DNA of 64,000 nt from Thermodesulfobacteriota bacterium. GTDB taxonomy: Bacteria > Desulfobacterota_D > UBA1144 > Nemesobacterales > UBA2774. The stretch lies in the NCBI GenBank assembly GCA_040754335.1, contig JBFMCV010000003.1:297356-361355 (forward strand). The letters are read 5' to 3'. The notes beneath the pieces were generated by a model. That model saw only the letters and a program-made list of their open reading frames with translations. It had not been told where the DNA came from and made no database searches. A program made the translations under genes and the position numbers. Positions 45,452 to 54,686 of the stretch are shown here, piece after piece (the stretch's first letter is position 1; every line of letters begins with the position of its first letter).

Positions 45452-47359
45452 ATGTTTAATTTTGGTGAGTTAATTACAGCGGGCTATATATACGCGGCCG
45501 TGAGCTTCGCTCTTTCGGTTTTGCTTATAACCGTTAAAAACCTTATAGGCAAGGACAAACACTACTACAGCGTTCTCGAGTACGTGAACGTCAATATAGT
45601 AGCCGCGTTGATTATATGGGTACTGGGGTATTCCGTGCCGGACATTCTTCTACTCTCGGCGTTGAGCGTTACGACAATGCTTGTAGCCCACAGGGTGCTT
45701 AAAAACTTCACTATAGCGGGACGGCTCTTACTTGTAACTTACGCCCTCTTTTCACTCTTCGGAATGATCTGGGGATTCTGGTTCATTACATCGGTCGACG
45801 TAAGCACGGTCACGCGGGTGCTGATGTTCATCGGGTACCCGATCCTGTTCATGACCCTCTTCGGGGGGATAATCACGGCCTTCGAGCAGTGGGAAGTGCT
45901 CGGAAAGGTAAAATGGGAGAGACCCAACGCCCCCCTTCCCTCAGGTATGCTGAAACGTTTTCCGAAAGTGTGCCTCCAGGTGCCGGCCTATTCCGAGCCG
46001 CCGGACATCGTTATCGCAACTCTCGACAGCATAGCAAAGCTTAATTATCCGAACTTCGAGGTAATGGTCATAGACAATAACACCAAGGATCCTAACCTCT
46101 GGAAGCCTGTCGAGGCGCACTGCGCCAGGCTTGGGGAGAAGTTCAGGTTCTTCCACGTGGATCCTATTAAAGGCGCAAAAGCAGGCGCGCTTAACTTTGC
46201 TCTAAGGCACACGCATTCGGACGTGGAGATCATAGGCGTCGTCGACAGCGACTACCAGGTCGAGCCCGATTTCCTCGACCGTCTCGTCGGATATTTCGAA
46301 AACCCCGATATCGGCTTCGTCCAGACCCCACACGATTACAGGGAGTGGGGACAGAGCCTCTACCAGAGGATGTGCTACTGGGAATACAAATATTTCTTCG
46401 AGACGATCATGCCGAGTCTCAACGAGCGGGACGCGACCCTCACCGTGGGCACGATGTGTCTCATCAGGAAAAAAGCGCTCGAAGACGCAGGCGGCTGGGC
46501 GGAATGGTGCCAGACGGAAGATTCCGAGCTGTCCATACGTATCCATGCGGCGGGCTACTCCTCGGTTTATACGAACGAAACGTTCGGACGCGGACTCATA
46601 CCCGAAACATTCCTCGGCTACAAAAAGCAGCGTTTCAGATGGACATTCGGGCCTGTCCAGGAATTGAAGCGGCATTTCAGGCTCTATCTTCCGAAGTTCA
46701 TGTCCAAACCCTCGGCCATGACCACGCTCCAGAAAGTCCATCATCTGAACCACGGGTTCGGATACCTGAACTTGGGCGTAGGCTCCCTGTTCATTCCGTT
46801 CGGGCTCGCGGCGATGGTATCTATGGTGCTGCACCGTGAAGTTATAAAAGTGCCCGAGGCCATGTGGATCACATCACTTATCGTACTGGTATGCGGGTTC
46901 ACGCTAAGATGGCTGACGTACCACGTATACCTAAAGTGCCCGCTCAAGGACACGATAGGCGCGTTCATCGCGAACAGCGCACTGACACATACTTACATAG
47001 TGGCGAGCATATCGTGCATGTTCAAAAACGAGATAGCCTGGCAGAGGACGAACAAATTCAAAGAGCTTCCTCTGGGACTGGGCGCCCTGAGCTCGGTGCA
47101 GGCGGAAACTATTATCGGAATCCTGATCCTCGCCCTGGGCGGAGTTTCATTCTTCTTGATCCCCAGCATGGGACTGCACTTCGTACTCGGCTCATTGATG
47201 ATGCTCAAAGGGCTCGAGTATCTTGCCGCGCCGGCTTTGGCGCTCCTCGCGGAGCACGAGCTGCAGAAATCCAGGGAATCGGAGCGTTTCGTTACGAAGC
47301 CCGTCCCTAGCAGCAGCGCGAACCAGTATCAGCCGATAAAGAGAAACATAACGAAATAA
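45452..47359 (+). CDS. Membrane GT2 glycosyltransferase, cellulose/beta-glucan synthase-like (635 aa)
   Basis: Four to five N-terminal membrane segments (to about residue 145) are followed by a processive GT2 domain and then further membrane segments (about 440-600). The D,D,D,QxxRW set is complete: VIDNN near 207, VVDSDYQ near 265, the acceptor-base TEDSE near 355 and KKQRFRW near 392-397. Relatives make extracellular beta-glucans such as cellulose or curdlan-like chains. No bcsB, bcsC or PilZ-type partner is adjacent, so the product is undefined. Ribosome site AAAGGAGG lies 11 bases before ATG. Its upstream region suggests sigma-54 control. Confidence 0.9.
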   Translation: MFNFGELITAGYIYAAVSFALSVLLITVKNLIGKDKHYYSVLEYVNVNIVAALIIWVLGYSVPDILLLSALSVTTMLVAHRVLKNFTIAGRLLLVTYALFSLFGMIWGFWFITSVDVSTVTRVLMFIGYPILFMTLFGGIITAFEQWEVLGKVKWERPNAPLPSGMLKRFPKVCLQVPAYSEPPDIVIATLDSIAKLNYPNFEVMVIDNNTKDPNLWKPVEAHCARLGEKFRFFHVDPIKGAKAGALNFALRHTHSDVEIIGVVDSDYQVEPDFLDRLVGYFENPDIGFVQTPHDYREWGQSLYQRMCYWEYKYFFETIMPSLNERDATLTVGTMCLIRKKALEDAGGWAEWCQTEDSELSIRIHAAGYSSVYTNETFGRGLIPETFLGYKKQRFRWTFGPVQELKRHFRLYLPKFMSKPSAMTTLQKVHHLNHGFGYLNLGVGSLFIPFGLAAMVSMVLHREVIKVPEAMWITSLIVLVCGFTLRWLTYHVYLKCPLKDTIGAFIANSALTHTYIVASISCMFKNEIAWQRTNKFKELPLGLGALSSVQAETIIGILILALGGVSFFLIPSMGLHFVLGSLMMLKGLEYLAAPALALLAEHELQKSRESERFVTKPVPSSSANQYQPIKRNITK

Positions 47360-47406
47360 GTCTGACTTTACCGGTCGGAACCGGACATTATGATCAAGAA
47401 ATAGAG

Positions 47407-47434
47407 AAAGGGGGACCAGCAAGTCCCCCTTTTT
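47407..47434 (+). terminator. Intrinsic terminator after the polysaccharide synthase gene
   Basis: GGGGGAC-CAGCAA-GTCCCCC followed by TTTTT, 48 bases after the stop. Strong 7-bp GC stem. Confidence 0.92.
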
Positions 47435-47567
47435 GTTTCCGACTTCCTCTCAAGCCGCGGCACATATAGACATCCCGTCCGGAATGAATCGGTCCCGGCC
47501 GGGAATTCTTGCAACCCCTCCGCGTTTCCCTTATCATCTCATTAACGGACCGGAACATTAGCAAACG

Positions 47568-48485
47568 ATGGCCAAGGGTATTGCATTCAGCAATGAAGAG
47601 ATCGCGGATGCTCTCGAGCACATATCGTCCCTGCTCGAGGTACAGGGGGCAGGCACATACAGGGTCAGGGCGTATATGAACGCCGCGCGCACTCTCAGGG
47701 AATGCGGAGAGCCCGTCTCAAAAATACTCGAAAAGGAAGGCGCGAAGGGGCTAGAATCCCTTCCCGGCGTCGGGAAGAGCATCGCCGCAGTCATATCGGA
47801 GCTCCTTTCCACGGGGCGGATCGGCTTACTCGAAAGGCTCGAAGGCCAGGCCTCCCCGGAAGAGCTTTTCGAGACGGTGCCCGGTATAGGTGAGAAGACA
47901 GCACATCAGATACATGAGACGCTCGGGATAGAGACGCTCGAGGAGCTTGAGATAGCCGCCCACAACGGGAGCCTCTATAAGGTCCCCGGCCTCGGCAGGA
48001 GAAAGGTAGAGGGGATAAGGGACGCCCTCGCCGGCATACTTTCCCGCTCCTCGAGACGGCGTGCGCGGAGGCTCCGATGGCTCGAGCACGAGATGAGGGA
48101 GCTTGAGACAGAAAAACCCGGAGTAAATCTCGTCCTCGAAGCGGATAGGGAGTACAGGGAAAAGGCGGCCCTCGGGGAGCTCAAGAAGATTGCGCCCAAG
48201 CGCTTCAACCCAACAGGCGAAAAATGGCTTCCCATATATCATAAGGAGAAGGACGGCTGGTCGTTCACGGTTCTGTACTCGAACTCGCCCCTCGCGCACA
48301 AGCTGGGCAGGATGATGGACTGGGTCATAGTCTATTACGAGAAAGACGGGGAGGAAGACCAGTGCACGGTCGTCACCGAATGGCAGGGAAGACTCTCGGG
48401 CAGGAGGGTAATACGCGGCCGGGAAAAGGAATGCATGGATTATTACAGCAGCCGCGGAAGGGAAGTAGTCTATTCCAAAAACTGA
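47568..48485 (+). CDS. Helix-hairpin-helix protein related to the N-terminal part of PolX-family polymerases (305 aa)
   Basis: Residues 1-75 match the 8-kDa DNA-binding region of family X polymerases (NEEIADALEHISSLLEVQG, YRVRAYMNAARTLREC). HhH motifs follow: LESLPGVGKSIAAVISEL (about 62-79), FETVPGIGEKTAHQIHE and LYKVPGLGRRKVEGIRDAL. No polymerase palm or PHP domain is present. The C-terminal 120 residues (from NLVLEADREYREKAA to VYSKN) form a separate domain with GWSFTVLYSNSPLAHKLG, also found fused to such HhH regions in other bacteria. It probably binds DNA ends or gaps; no enzyme activity can be claimed. Confidence 0.75.
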   Translation: MAKGIAFSNEEIADALEHISSLLEVQGAGTYRVRAYMNAARTLRECGEPVSKILEKEGAKGLESLPGVGKSIAAVISELLSTGRIGLLERLEGQASPEELFETVPGIGEKTAHQIHETLGIETLEELEIAAHNGSLYKVPGLGRRKVEGIRDALAGILSRSSRRRARRLRWLEHEMRELETEKPGVNLVLEADREYREKAALGELKKIAPKRFNPTGEKWLPIYHKEKDGWSFTVLYSNSPLAHKLGRMMDWVIVYYEKDGEEDQCTVVTEWQGRLSGRRVIRGREKECMDYYSSRGREVVYSKN

Positions 48486-48530
48486 TGTCGAAATGAGACT
48501 GAAGTCAATCCCGCATGTATTGTGAATACG

Positions 48531-49130
48531 TCACAGGCCCCGGTTCACGAGGAATATCGCCGTCTGCGCGAACATGTTCGGAAAGAGCTTCACGCTCTCG
48601 CTCTCGCTGATGTACATGCTCCTCTCGATCCTGACGTTCTTCAGGCGGCAGTAGTCGATAAAATCGGAAATGCTCAGGAAATGGAGATTCGGGGTTTCGT
48701 ACCACTGGTAAGGCAGCGCGCCGGTTACGGGGGTCCTTCCCCGGAAGAAAATCTGGAGCCGGGACTTGTAATAAGCGAAATTGGAAAAGCTTATTATAAC
48801 CTTTCTGCCCACCCTCAGTGCGTCCGTCAGCACCGAATCCGGGTGCTTGATCTGCTGGAGGCTCTGGTTGAGGATCACGTAGTCGAACGATTTATCTTCG
48901 TATTCGGCCAGACCGCTGTCTATATCCCCGTGTATGACGTTCAGCCCCTTCGCAACGCATGCATAAATCGCCTGGTCGTCTATCTCTATGCCCTGACCTC
49001 GGACGCCTCTTTCCTTGATCAGAATGGCAAGAAGCTCTCCCGTTCCGCACCCGAGATCGAGAACCGTCGTCTGCGGCTTAACCAGTTTTAATATGGCTTT
49101 TTGGTCAAAGCGGACGTTCCCATATGTCAT
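48531..49130 (-). CDS. metW: Methionine biosynthesis protein MetW (199 aa)
   Basis: A class I methyltransferase-fold protein with the SAM-loop motif VLDLGCGTGELLAIL near residues 21-35, VIHGDIDSGLAEYEDKSFDYVIL and SFSNFAYYKSRLQIF. MetW partners MetX in homoserine acylation in many bacteria. It starts four bases after the metX stop, so the two are almost certainly translated from one message. Confidence 0.93.
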   Translation of the reverse strand: MTYGNVRFDQKAILKLVKPQTTVLDLGCGTGELLAILIKERGVRGQGIEIDDQAIYACVAKGLNVIHGDIDSGLAEYEDKSFDYVILNQSLQQIKHPDSVLTDALRVGRKVIISFSNFAYYKSRLQIFFRGRTPVTGALPYQWYETPNLHFLSISDFIDYCRLKNVRIERSMYISESESVKLFPNMFAQTAIFLVNRGL

Positions 49131-49134
49131 AGTC

Positions 49135-50280
49135 TCAGTCCGCTTCGCATTCGTGGAACACTTTCTTCAGGAAATGCGAGATCAGGTGCGTCTCCTCGTC
49201 AATCTCGAGAAGGAACGCGTCGTGTCCGTATGTGGAGTCCACTTCGCAGTACGTGGTCTCGATCCCCGAGCGTTTACACGCCTTGACTATCTCCTTCGAT
49301 TGGTAGGCGGGATATAGCCAGTCCGATTTAAACGCGATGACGAGCACCTTCGTCTTCAGGCCCTGGAGGGAGTCTTGCAGCGGCCTCCACTGCGTCGCGT
49401 CGAAGTTATCCATGGCTTTCGTAATATAAAGATATGAATTGGCGTCGAAGCGCTTTACGAAACTGTCTCCGCGGTAACGGAGATAGCCTTCGACCTCGTA
49501 GTCGGCCGTGAACTTGAAGGGCCGGGCCCCGTCCTTCTTCTGCCTCCCGAATTTCTCCTCCATGGATATGTCGCTCATGTACGTGATATGCCCTATCATC
49601 CTGGCCACGGCGAGTCCCTTGGCGGGCGTGAGGCCGCCGTAATAATCACCGGAATTCCAGTGCGGGTCGGCCATGATCGCCTGCCTCCCCACTTCGTTGA
49701 ACGCGATCTGCTGAGGGGAGTGTTTTATGGCGGTCGCTATAGGGATTGCGCTCCTTATCCTGTCCGGGTACCTGATGAGCCAGGAAAGGGCCTGCATGCC
49801 GCCCATGGAGCCCCCTGCCGCCGTAAGCAGCTTATCGATGCCTAAATGATCGATAAGGCGCTTCTGCGCGTCCACCATATCGTTGATCGTGATTAGGGGA
49901 AAATCGAGGGCGTAATGACCGCCGGTTGCCGGATTTATGCTCGAAGGGCCTGTCGACCCCTTGCAGCCGCCTATGACGTTACAGCAGATAACGAAATATT
50001 TGTCCGTATCGAACGCCCTGCCCGGGCCTATCATCGAATCCCACCAGCCCGGGTTTTTCCCTTCCGCATCGAGCCCTGCGGCGTGCGCGTCGCCGGAAAG
50101 TGCGTGCAGTATGAGTACGGCGTTCGTTTTATTTTCGTTGAGCGAGCCGTAGGTCTCGTAAGCTGTCGTTACCGGCCCGAGCTTCTCCCCGTTCTCGAGC
50201 GGAAGGCTGTCGATTGTATGGAACTGCGTCTCAACAACACCGACGCCGTCTTCGTATTTATCGATTTTCTTCGTCTTCAC
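49135..50280 (-). CDS. metX: Homoserine O-acetyltransferase (381 aa)
   Basis: Acylates homoserine for direct sulfhydrylation. An alpha/beta hydrolase with nucleophile S158 in [14 protein letters not shown], catalytic Asp near [10 protein letters not shown] and His in [24 protein letters not shown] and [16 protein letters not shown] form the oxyanion side and substrate pocket. It lies between metY (39 bases upstream) and metW. Acetyl versus succinyl donor cannot be settled by family name alone, but pairing with metY favours acetyl. Confidence 0.94.
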   Translation of the reverse strand: MKTKKIDKYEDGVGVVETQFHTIDSLPLENGEKLGPVTTAYETYGSLNENKTNAVLILHALSGDAHAAGLDAEGKNPGWWDSMIGPGRAFDTDKYFVICCNVIGGCKGSTGPSSINPATGGHYALDFPLITINDMVDAQKRLIDHLGIDKLLTAAGGSMGGMQALSWLIRYPDRIRSAIPIATAIKHSPQQIAFNEVGRQAIMADPHWNSGDYYGGLTPAKGLAVARMIGHITYMSDISMEEKFGRQKKDGARPFKFTADYEVEGYLRYRGDSFVKRFDANSYLYITKAMDNFDATQWRPLQDSLQGLKTKVLVIAFKSDWLYPAYQSKEIVKACKRSGIETTYCEVDSTYGHDAFLLEIDEETHLISHFLKKVFHECEAD

Positions 50281-50319
50281 CCTTTAACCTCTGTAATAGC
50301 CGAGGGACACATGAACAGC

Positions 50320-51615
50320 TTATCCCGCCTTTTCCAGCGCCTGATCTATATCTGCGATAATGTCGCTTATATGCTCGATCCCCACGGAGAGACGGACGAA
50401 GTCCGGAGTCACGCCCGTCGAAAGCTGCTCCTCGGGAGATAGCTGCTGGTGCGTGGTCGTGGCGGGATGAATTGCGAGTGTCTTCGTATCACCTACATTC
50501 GCCAGGTGCGAGATCAGCTGTAGCGAATCGATGAATTTCCGCCCCGCCTCGAGCCCGCCTTTGATACCGAAGCCCAGTATCGCGCCAGAACCCTTGGGCA
50601 GGTATTTGGCCACCCTCTCCTTCTCGGGGCTGTCGTCGAGCCCAGGATAATTGACCCACGCCACCTTCGGGTGCTCCTTCAGGTGCATCGCAACTGCAAG
50701 CGCGTTCGCCGAATGTCGCGGCATGCGGAGGTGAAGCGTTTCGAGTCCCTGCAGGAAAAGGAAAGCGTTAAACGGAGAGACGGCCATCCCGAGGTCCCTT
50801 AAAAGTGTGACTCGAGCTTTTATAATATAAGCGATATTGCCGAGCGGTTTTAAAGCTTCAATAAAATCTATCCCGTGATAGCTCGGCTCCGGCTCCGATA
50901 TGAGGGGAAACTTCCCGCTGTCCCATTCGAACTTGCCTGAATCTACTATGACTCCGCCGATGCTCGTCCCGTGGCCTCCGATAAATTTCGTCGCCGAATA
51001 GACAGTAATATCCACTCCGAAATCAAACGGCCTCAATAAGTACGGGGATACCGTATTATCAAGAACGAACGGTATCCCGTTTTTGTGAGCCACGCCGGAG
51101 ATACCTTCGAGGTCGGCCACGTCGAGCTTGGGATTACCTATGGATTCGGCATAGACTGCTTTCGTTTTCTGTGTAATTGCTTTTTGAAGTGCCTTTAAAT
51201 CGTTCGACTTTACGAACTTTACGGTTACCCCGAGGCGCGGGAAAGTGTAATGGAACAGGTTATAAGTCCCTCCGTAGAGGTTGTCCATGGATACGATCTC
51301 ATCCCCTGCCTGCGCTATGTTGAGGAGCGCCATAGTCGTAGCGGATTGTCCGCTCGAAACTGCAAGGGCTCCGACTCCGCCGTCCATAGCGGCTATCCTT
51401 TTCTCGAATGCGTCCTGCGTCGGGTTCATGATCCTCGTATAGATGTTCCCGAACTCGCGCAGCCCGAAGAGATTCGCGGCATGTTCCGTGCTCTTGAACT
51501 GGTAGGATGTGGTCTGATAGATGGGGAGCGCCCTCGCCCCGGTCGCGGGGTCGGGCTCCCACCCTCCGTGGAGAGCGAGCGACTCTACTTTAAGCTGACT
51601 ATCGATCTTACTCAT
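50320..51615 (-). CDS. metY: O-acetylhomoserine sulfhydrylase (431 aa)
   Basis: A PLP enzyme of the Cys/Met gamma family that makes homocysteine from O-acetylhomoserine and sulfide. Signatures are [38 protein letters not shown], the PLP Lys near 209 in [17 protein letters not shown] and [17 protein letters not shown] at the end. The length is right for MetY, longer than MetB/MetC. ATG 51615 has AAAGGAG seven to eight bases upstream. First gene of metY-metX-metW. Confidence 0.95.
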   Translation of the reverse strand: MSKIDSQLKVESLALHGGWEPDPATGARALPIYQTTSYQFKSTEHAANLFGLREFGNIYTRIMNPTQDAFEKRIAAMDGGVGALAVSSGQSATTMALLNIAQAGDEIVSMDNLYGGTYNLFHYTFPRLGVTVKFVKSNDLKALQKAITQKTKAVYAESIGNPKLDVADLEGISGVAHKNGIPFVLDNTVSPYLLRPFDFGVDITVYSATKFIGGHGTSIGGVIVDSGKFEWDSGKFPLISEPEPSYHGIDFIEALKPLGNIAYIIKARVTLLRDLGMAVSPFNAFLFLQGLETLHLRMPRHSANALAVAMHLKEHPKVAWVNYPGLDDSPEKERVAKYLPKGSGAILGFGIKGGLEAGRKFIDSLQLISHLANVGDTKTLAIHPATTTHQQLSPEEQLSTGVTPDFVRLSVGIEHISDIIADIDQALEKAG

Positions 51616-51975
51616 TCACATACTCCTTTGGTCTCATTTTATTTTTTATCTTAATCGGGTTTGATAAAAATGTCGAGATAGTATCCATGCCTCGAAACCA
51701 GACCCGTCCTCATGCGCCCAAGCCGCAGCAATATCTGTTGATTGCACGAGATTATATCATAGAAAAATAGGGCAATCACCATGCCAATTGCTACAAATTG
51801 ATATAATTCCAAGGAGTTGCGCTTCGACAAGACGCATGATTACAACCTAATGTCACGCCACTCCGGGTCATTTAGTTACCATTTGTATAATTCTTATGCA
51901 CAAGGAACCGGATATCATGGGAACCCCGCAATCATGCAGGGAGGACAACAGTAGAGGAGGCATTGCCTATTTCGC
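51616..51975. other. 360-base spacer with the metY leader
   Basis: No gene seen. It holds a candidate minus-strand promoter (51751-51779) and a leader of about 130 bases before metY. I searched the leader by eye for SAM-I, SAM-II and related riboswitch cores and found none. Confidence 0.5.
51751..51779 (-). promoter_or_regulatory. Promoter of the metY-metX-metW operon
   Basis: On the minus strand a perfect TATAAT (51756-51751) with GTGATT (51779-51774) 17 bases upstream. The -35 matches only three of six consensus bases. Confidence 0.45.
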
Positions 51976-52051
51976 TGGTGGAGCCGAAGGGATTTGAACC
52001 CTCGACCTCATGAATGCCATTCATGCGCTCTCCCAACTGAGCTACGGCCCC
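51976..52051 (-). tRNA. tRNA-Ala (anticodon GGC)
   Basis: Minus strand: acceptor GGGGCCG/CGGCTCC (one G-U pair), D-arm TAGCTCAGTTGGGAGAGC, anticodon stem CATGA/TCATG around ATGGCAT (anticodon GGC), T-arm GAGGGTTCGAATCCC-type, and an encoded CCA end. 76 bases. Confidence 0.96.
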
Positions 52052-52155
52052 ACGGAAGGTATTAATTTAAGTCCTCATTCGTTTAAAGTCAAATAAAATA
52101 ATGTATAATTCCTAGCTTATACTCGATTTTGCCTCGATTATAAAGGAGAAATTTG

Positions 52156-53457
52156 ATGAATGTCGTTAACGTCGGCCTTATCGGCGCAGGCACCGTCGGA
52201 TGCGGTGTTATCGAGGTGCTGCGTAAGAACATGGATATAATCGAAAAGAGGACCGGCATCAGGATAAATCTTAAAAAAATAGCCGATATCGACCCCGACA
52301 GGAAAAGGCCCGTCGCAATCCCCAGAAACAAGATGACGAAGGACGCGGGAGAGCTCCTTCGGGACAGCTCGATCCAGATAATTATTGAGCTCGTTGGAGG
52401 GACGGGTGTAGCTAAGGACCTCGTGATAGGAGCCATCAGGAGCGGGAAACACGTAGTAACGGCCAATAAGGCGCTCCTCGCGCATTACGGCAGGGAGATT
52501 TTCGGAGCGGCTGCGGAAAATGGCGTCGATGTCGGGTTCGAGGCCAGCGTGGGGGGCGGAATACCTATTATCAAGGCCGCGCAGGAAAGCTTCGTCGCGA
52601 ACAATATACTTTCGATACACGGGATAATAAATGGTACGTCCAATTACATACTTTCGAGAATGACGGAGGAAGGGTCCGGGTTCGCCGAGGTCCTGAAAGA
52701 AGCCCAGAAAGAGGGTTATGCCGAGGCCGACCCGTCGTTCGACGTGGACGGGATCGACGCCGCGCACAAGCTCTCGATCCTCATCATGCTCTCCTTCGGC
52801 ATTTTCATAAGCTTCGGGAAAATTCACGCGGAAGGGATAAGGGGCATTACACCGCTCGATATAGAGTACGCAGACGAGCTCGGGTACAAGATAAAGCTCC
52901 TTGCCGTCGCGAAATGGAGGGAAAAAGGACTCGAAGCCGGGGTCTATCCGGCCCTCGTGAGAAAAGAAACACAGCTCGCCGACGTATCGGGAGCTTTTAA
53001 CGCTATCTACCTCGTAGGCGACGCTGTAGGGCCGGCCATGCTCTACGGCAAGGGGGCGGGAATGATGCCCACGGCCAGCGCCGTCGTGAGCGACGTTATC
53101 GAGATCGCGAAAGACATCTCGCTCGGGAACACGCACCCATCCCCTCCGAGGTTTTACGGGGTGAAAGAGCTGTCACGGCTGATAAAAATGAGCGATACGA
53201 CGAACAAATACTATCTGAGGTTCCAGGCCGAAGACAGGCCCGGCGTGCTCGGCAGAATCACGGGGAGCCTTGGGAAACACGGGATCAGCATCGAATCCGT
53301 CATACAGAAAGGCAGGCACCTGGGCGGCGGGGACGTCCCGGTTGTAATCATGACACACGAGGCTCTGGAGAAGAATCTCCTTTCCTCGCTCAGGGAGATA
53401 GACAGGTTCTCCACCATACGGGCGAAAACGACTTTCATAAGGATAGAAGACCTTTGA
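52156..53457 (+). CDS. hom: Homoserine dehydrogenase (433 aa)
   Basis: Reduces aspartate semialdehyde to homoserine, feeding threonine and the met operon next door. NAD(P) motif GLIGAGTVGCGV near residues 9-20; VTANKALLAHYG; GGGIPIIKAAQE; INGTSNYILSRM; EAQKEGYAEADPSFDVDGIDAAHKL with the catalytic Lys and Asp. The C-terminal ACT domain (from about 352, YYLRFQAEDRPGVLGRIT) gives feedback control. The start is ATG 52156, seven to eight bases after AAAGGAG; a TTG three bases earlier is less likely. Confidence 0.96.
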   Translation: MNVVNVGLIGAGTVGCGVIEVLRKNMDIIEKRTGIRINLKKIADIDPDRKRPVAIPRNKMTKDAGELLRDSSIQIIIELVGGTGVAKDLVIGAIRSGKHVVTANKALLAHYGREIFGAAAENGVDVGFEASVGGGIPIIKAAQESFVANNILSIHGIINGTSNYILSRMTEEGSGFAEVLKEAQKEGYAEADPSFDVDGIDAAHKLSILIMLSFGIFISFGKIHAEGIRGITPLDIEYADELGYKIKLLAVAKWREKGLEAGVYPALVRKETQLADVSGAFNAIYLVGDAVGPAMLYGKGAGMMPTASAVVSDVIEIAKDISLGNTHPSPPRFYGVKELSRLIKMSDTTNKYYLRFQAEDRPGVLGRITGSLGKHGISIESVIQKGRHLGGGDVPVVIMTHEALEKNLLSSLREIDRFSTIRAKTTFIRIEDL

Positions 53458-53510
53458 CCGGGATTGTGAGAGCCGCTGTCTCGCTAGTATTAATGTTTCA
53501 CGGACGGGAG

Positions 53511-53530
53511 CCGGGAGAATCAACTCCCGG
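53511..53530 (+). other. Perfect 7-bp hairpin between hom and the kinase gene
   Basis: CCGGGAG-AATCAA-CTCCCGG with no following T-tract. It may slow or partly end hom transcripts or protect an mRNA end. Confidence 0.45.
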
Positions 53531-53562
53531 AGAAGAGCGCGTATTAATCGGGCGCGGGCAAT

Positions 53563-54621
53563 ATGACGAAAAAAGTTAATTTCGAGGAAATATTCGATTC
53601 GTTACCGGAATCCATAATCATTATAGACAAGGACCTACGCGTGCTCGATATGAACGACAACGCCGAGAGCACTTTCAGGATTTCCAGGGAAAAGGCCAGG
53701 GGACAGCATTCGAGGGCATTCATGCCCGAAGGGATCGACCAGGTCGCGCTAATGGCGATGGGCGAGGGCAGAACCGTAATCGGCGATGAGATTAAACCTA
53801 CGCTGAGGAGCGGCGAGCGCATCTCCATTCAGGCCGTCGCTTCCCCGCTCTTCACGAGCGACGGGGACCTCAAGGGGGCGATAGTGCAAGTCAAGGACAT
53901 GTCCGGCACGAAGTTCCTAAACAGCAAGAGCATACAGGAGATATCGGCGTCCAAGTTCGAGAACCTCGTGCTGGGGCTCGCTCACGAGCTCAAAAACCCG
54001 CTCAGCGGTATAAGGGGGGCGGCTCAGCTCCTGGCCGAAGACGCTCCGAACAAGGAGACGCTTAAATGCGCCGAGATCATAACGAAGGAAGCCGACAGGC
54101 TGAGCGCCCTTCTCAACACGCTCAAGCAGCTTGAGCCGTTCGCCGAAGAGGTATTCGAGCTTATAGACATACACGAGCTGCTTATGGAAATCATATACCT
54201 CGAATCGATGTCCAAAGCGGGAAATCGGATACAGTACAAGCAGAATTACGACGTCACGATACCGCCCATACACGGCGACAGGAACTCGCTTAAGCAGGTG
54301 TTCCTCAACCTTATTAAAAACGCAGCCGAGTCTATCCCGGGCAAAGGACAGGTCGAGGTTTCCACCAGATGGATCACAGAGCACAAGCTCAAGGGACAGA
54401 ATTCGATGGCTGTCGAGATAAGGGATAACGGAAGCGGGATATCTCCGGATTCGCTGGAGAAAATATTCAACCCCTTTTATACTACTAAAAAAGAAGGGTC
54501 GGGTCTCGGACTCTTTCTGGCGTATCAGATTATCGCCAAGCACGGCGGAGCGATCTTCGTCGACAGCGAGGTCGGTACCGGTACGACGGTCAAGGTGTTC
54601 CTGCCTATATCCGGAGTATAA
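53563..54621 (+). CDS. NtrB-like PAS-domain sensor histidine kinase (352 aa)
   Basis: A soluble two-component kinase: no membrane segment is present. A PAS domain (about 8-115: LPESIIIIDKDLRVLDMNDNAEST) is followed by the HisKA helix with H141 in GLAHELKNPLSGIRGAAQLL, and the ATPase domain with VFLNLIKNAAESI (N box), IRDNGSGISPDSLEKIF, FNPFYTTKKEGSGLGLFLAYQI. This layout matches NtrB/GlnL. It lies 65 bases before an NtrC-type partner. Whether it senses nitrogen through PII is an inference; glnB or glnA is not in the window. Confidence 0.9.
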   Translation: MTKKVNFEEIFDSLPESIIIIDKDLRVLDMNDNAESTFRISREKARGQHSRAFMPEGIDQVALMAMGEGRTVIGDEIKPTLRSGERISIQAVASPLFTSDGDLKGAIVQVKDMSGTKFLNSKSIQEISASKFENLVLGLAHELKNPLSGIRGAAQLLAEDAPNKETLKCAEIITKEADRLSALLNTLKQLEPFAEEVFELIDIHELLMEIIYLESMSKAGNRIQYKQNYDVTIPPIHGDRNSLKQVFLNLIKNAAESIPGKGQVEVSTRWITEHKLKGQNSMAVEIRDNGSGISPDSLEKIFNPFYTTKKEGSGLGLFLAYQIIAKHGGAIFVDSEVGTGTTVKVFLPISGV

Positions 54622-54686
54622 TTCCGGCGTACGAATCTGAACCAAAATGAAATCCGAAACGGGCAATTGATAATCGAAAGCATAAG

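Noticed and set aside
51616-51750. SAM riboswitch before metY
   Set aside because: None of the conserved core strings of SAM-I, SAM-II or related classes could be found in the leader by eye.
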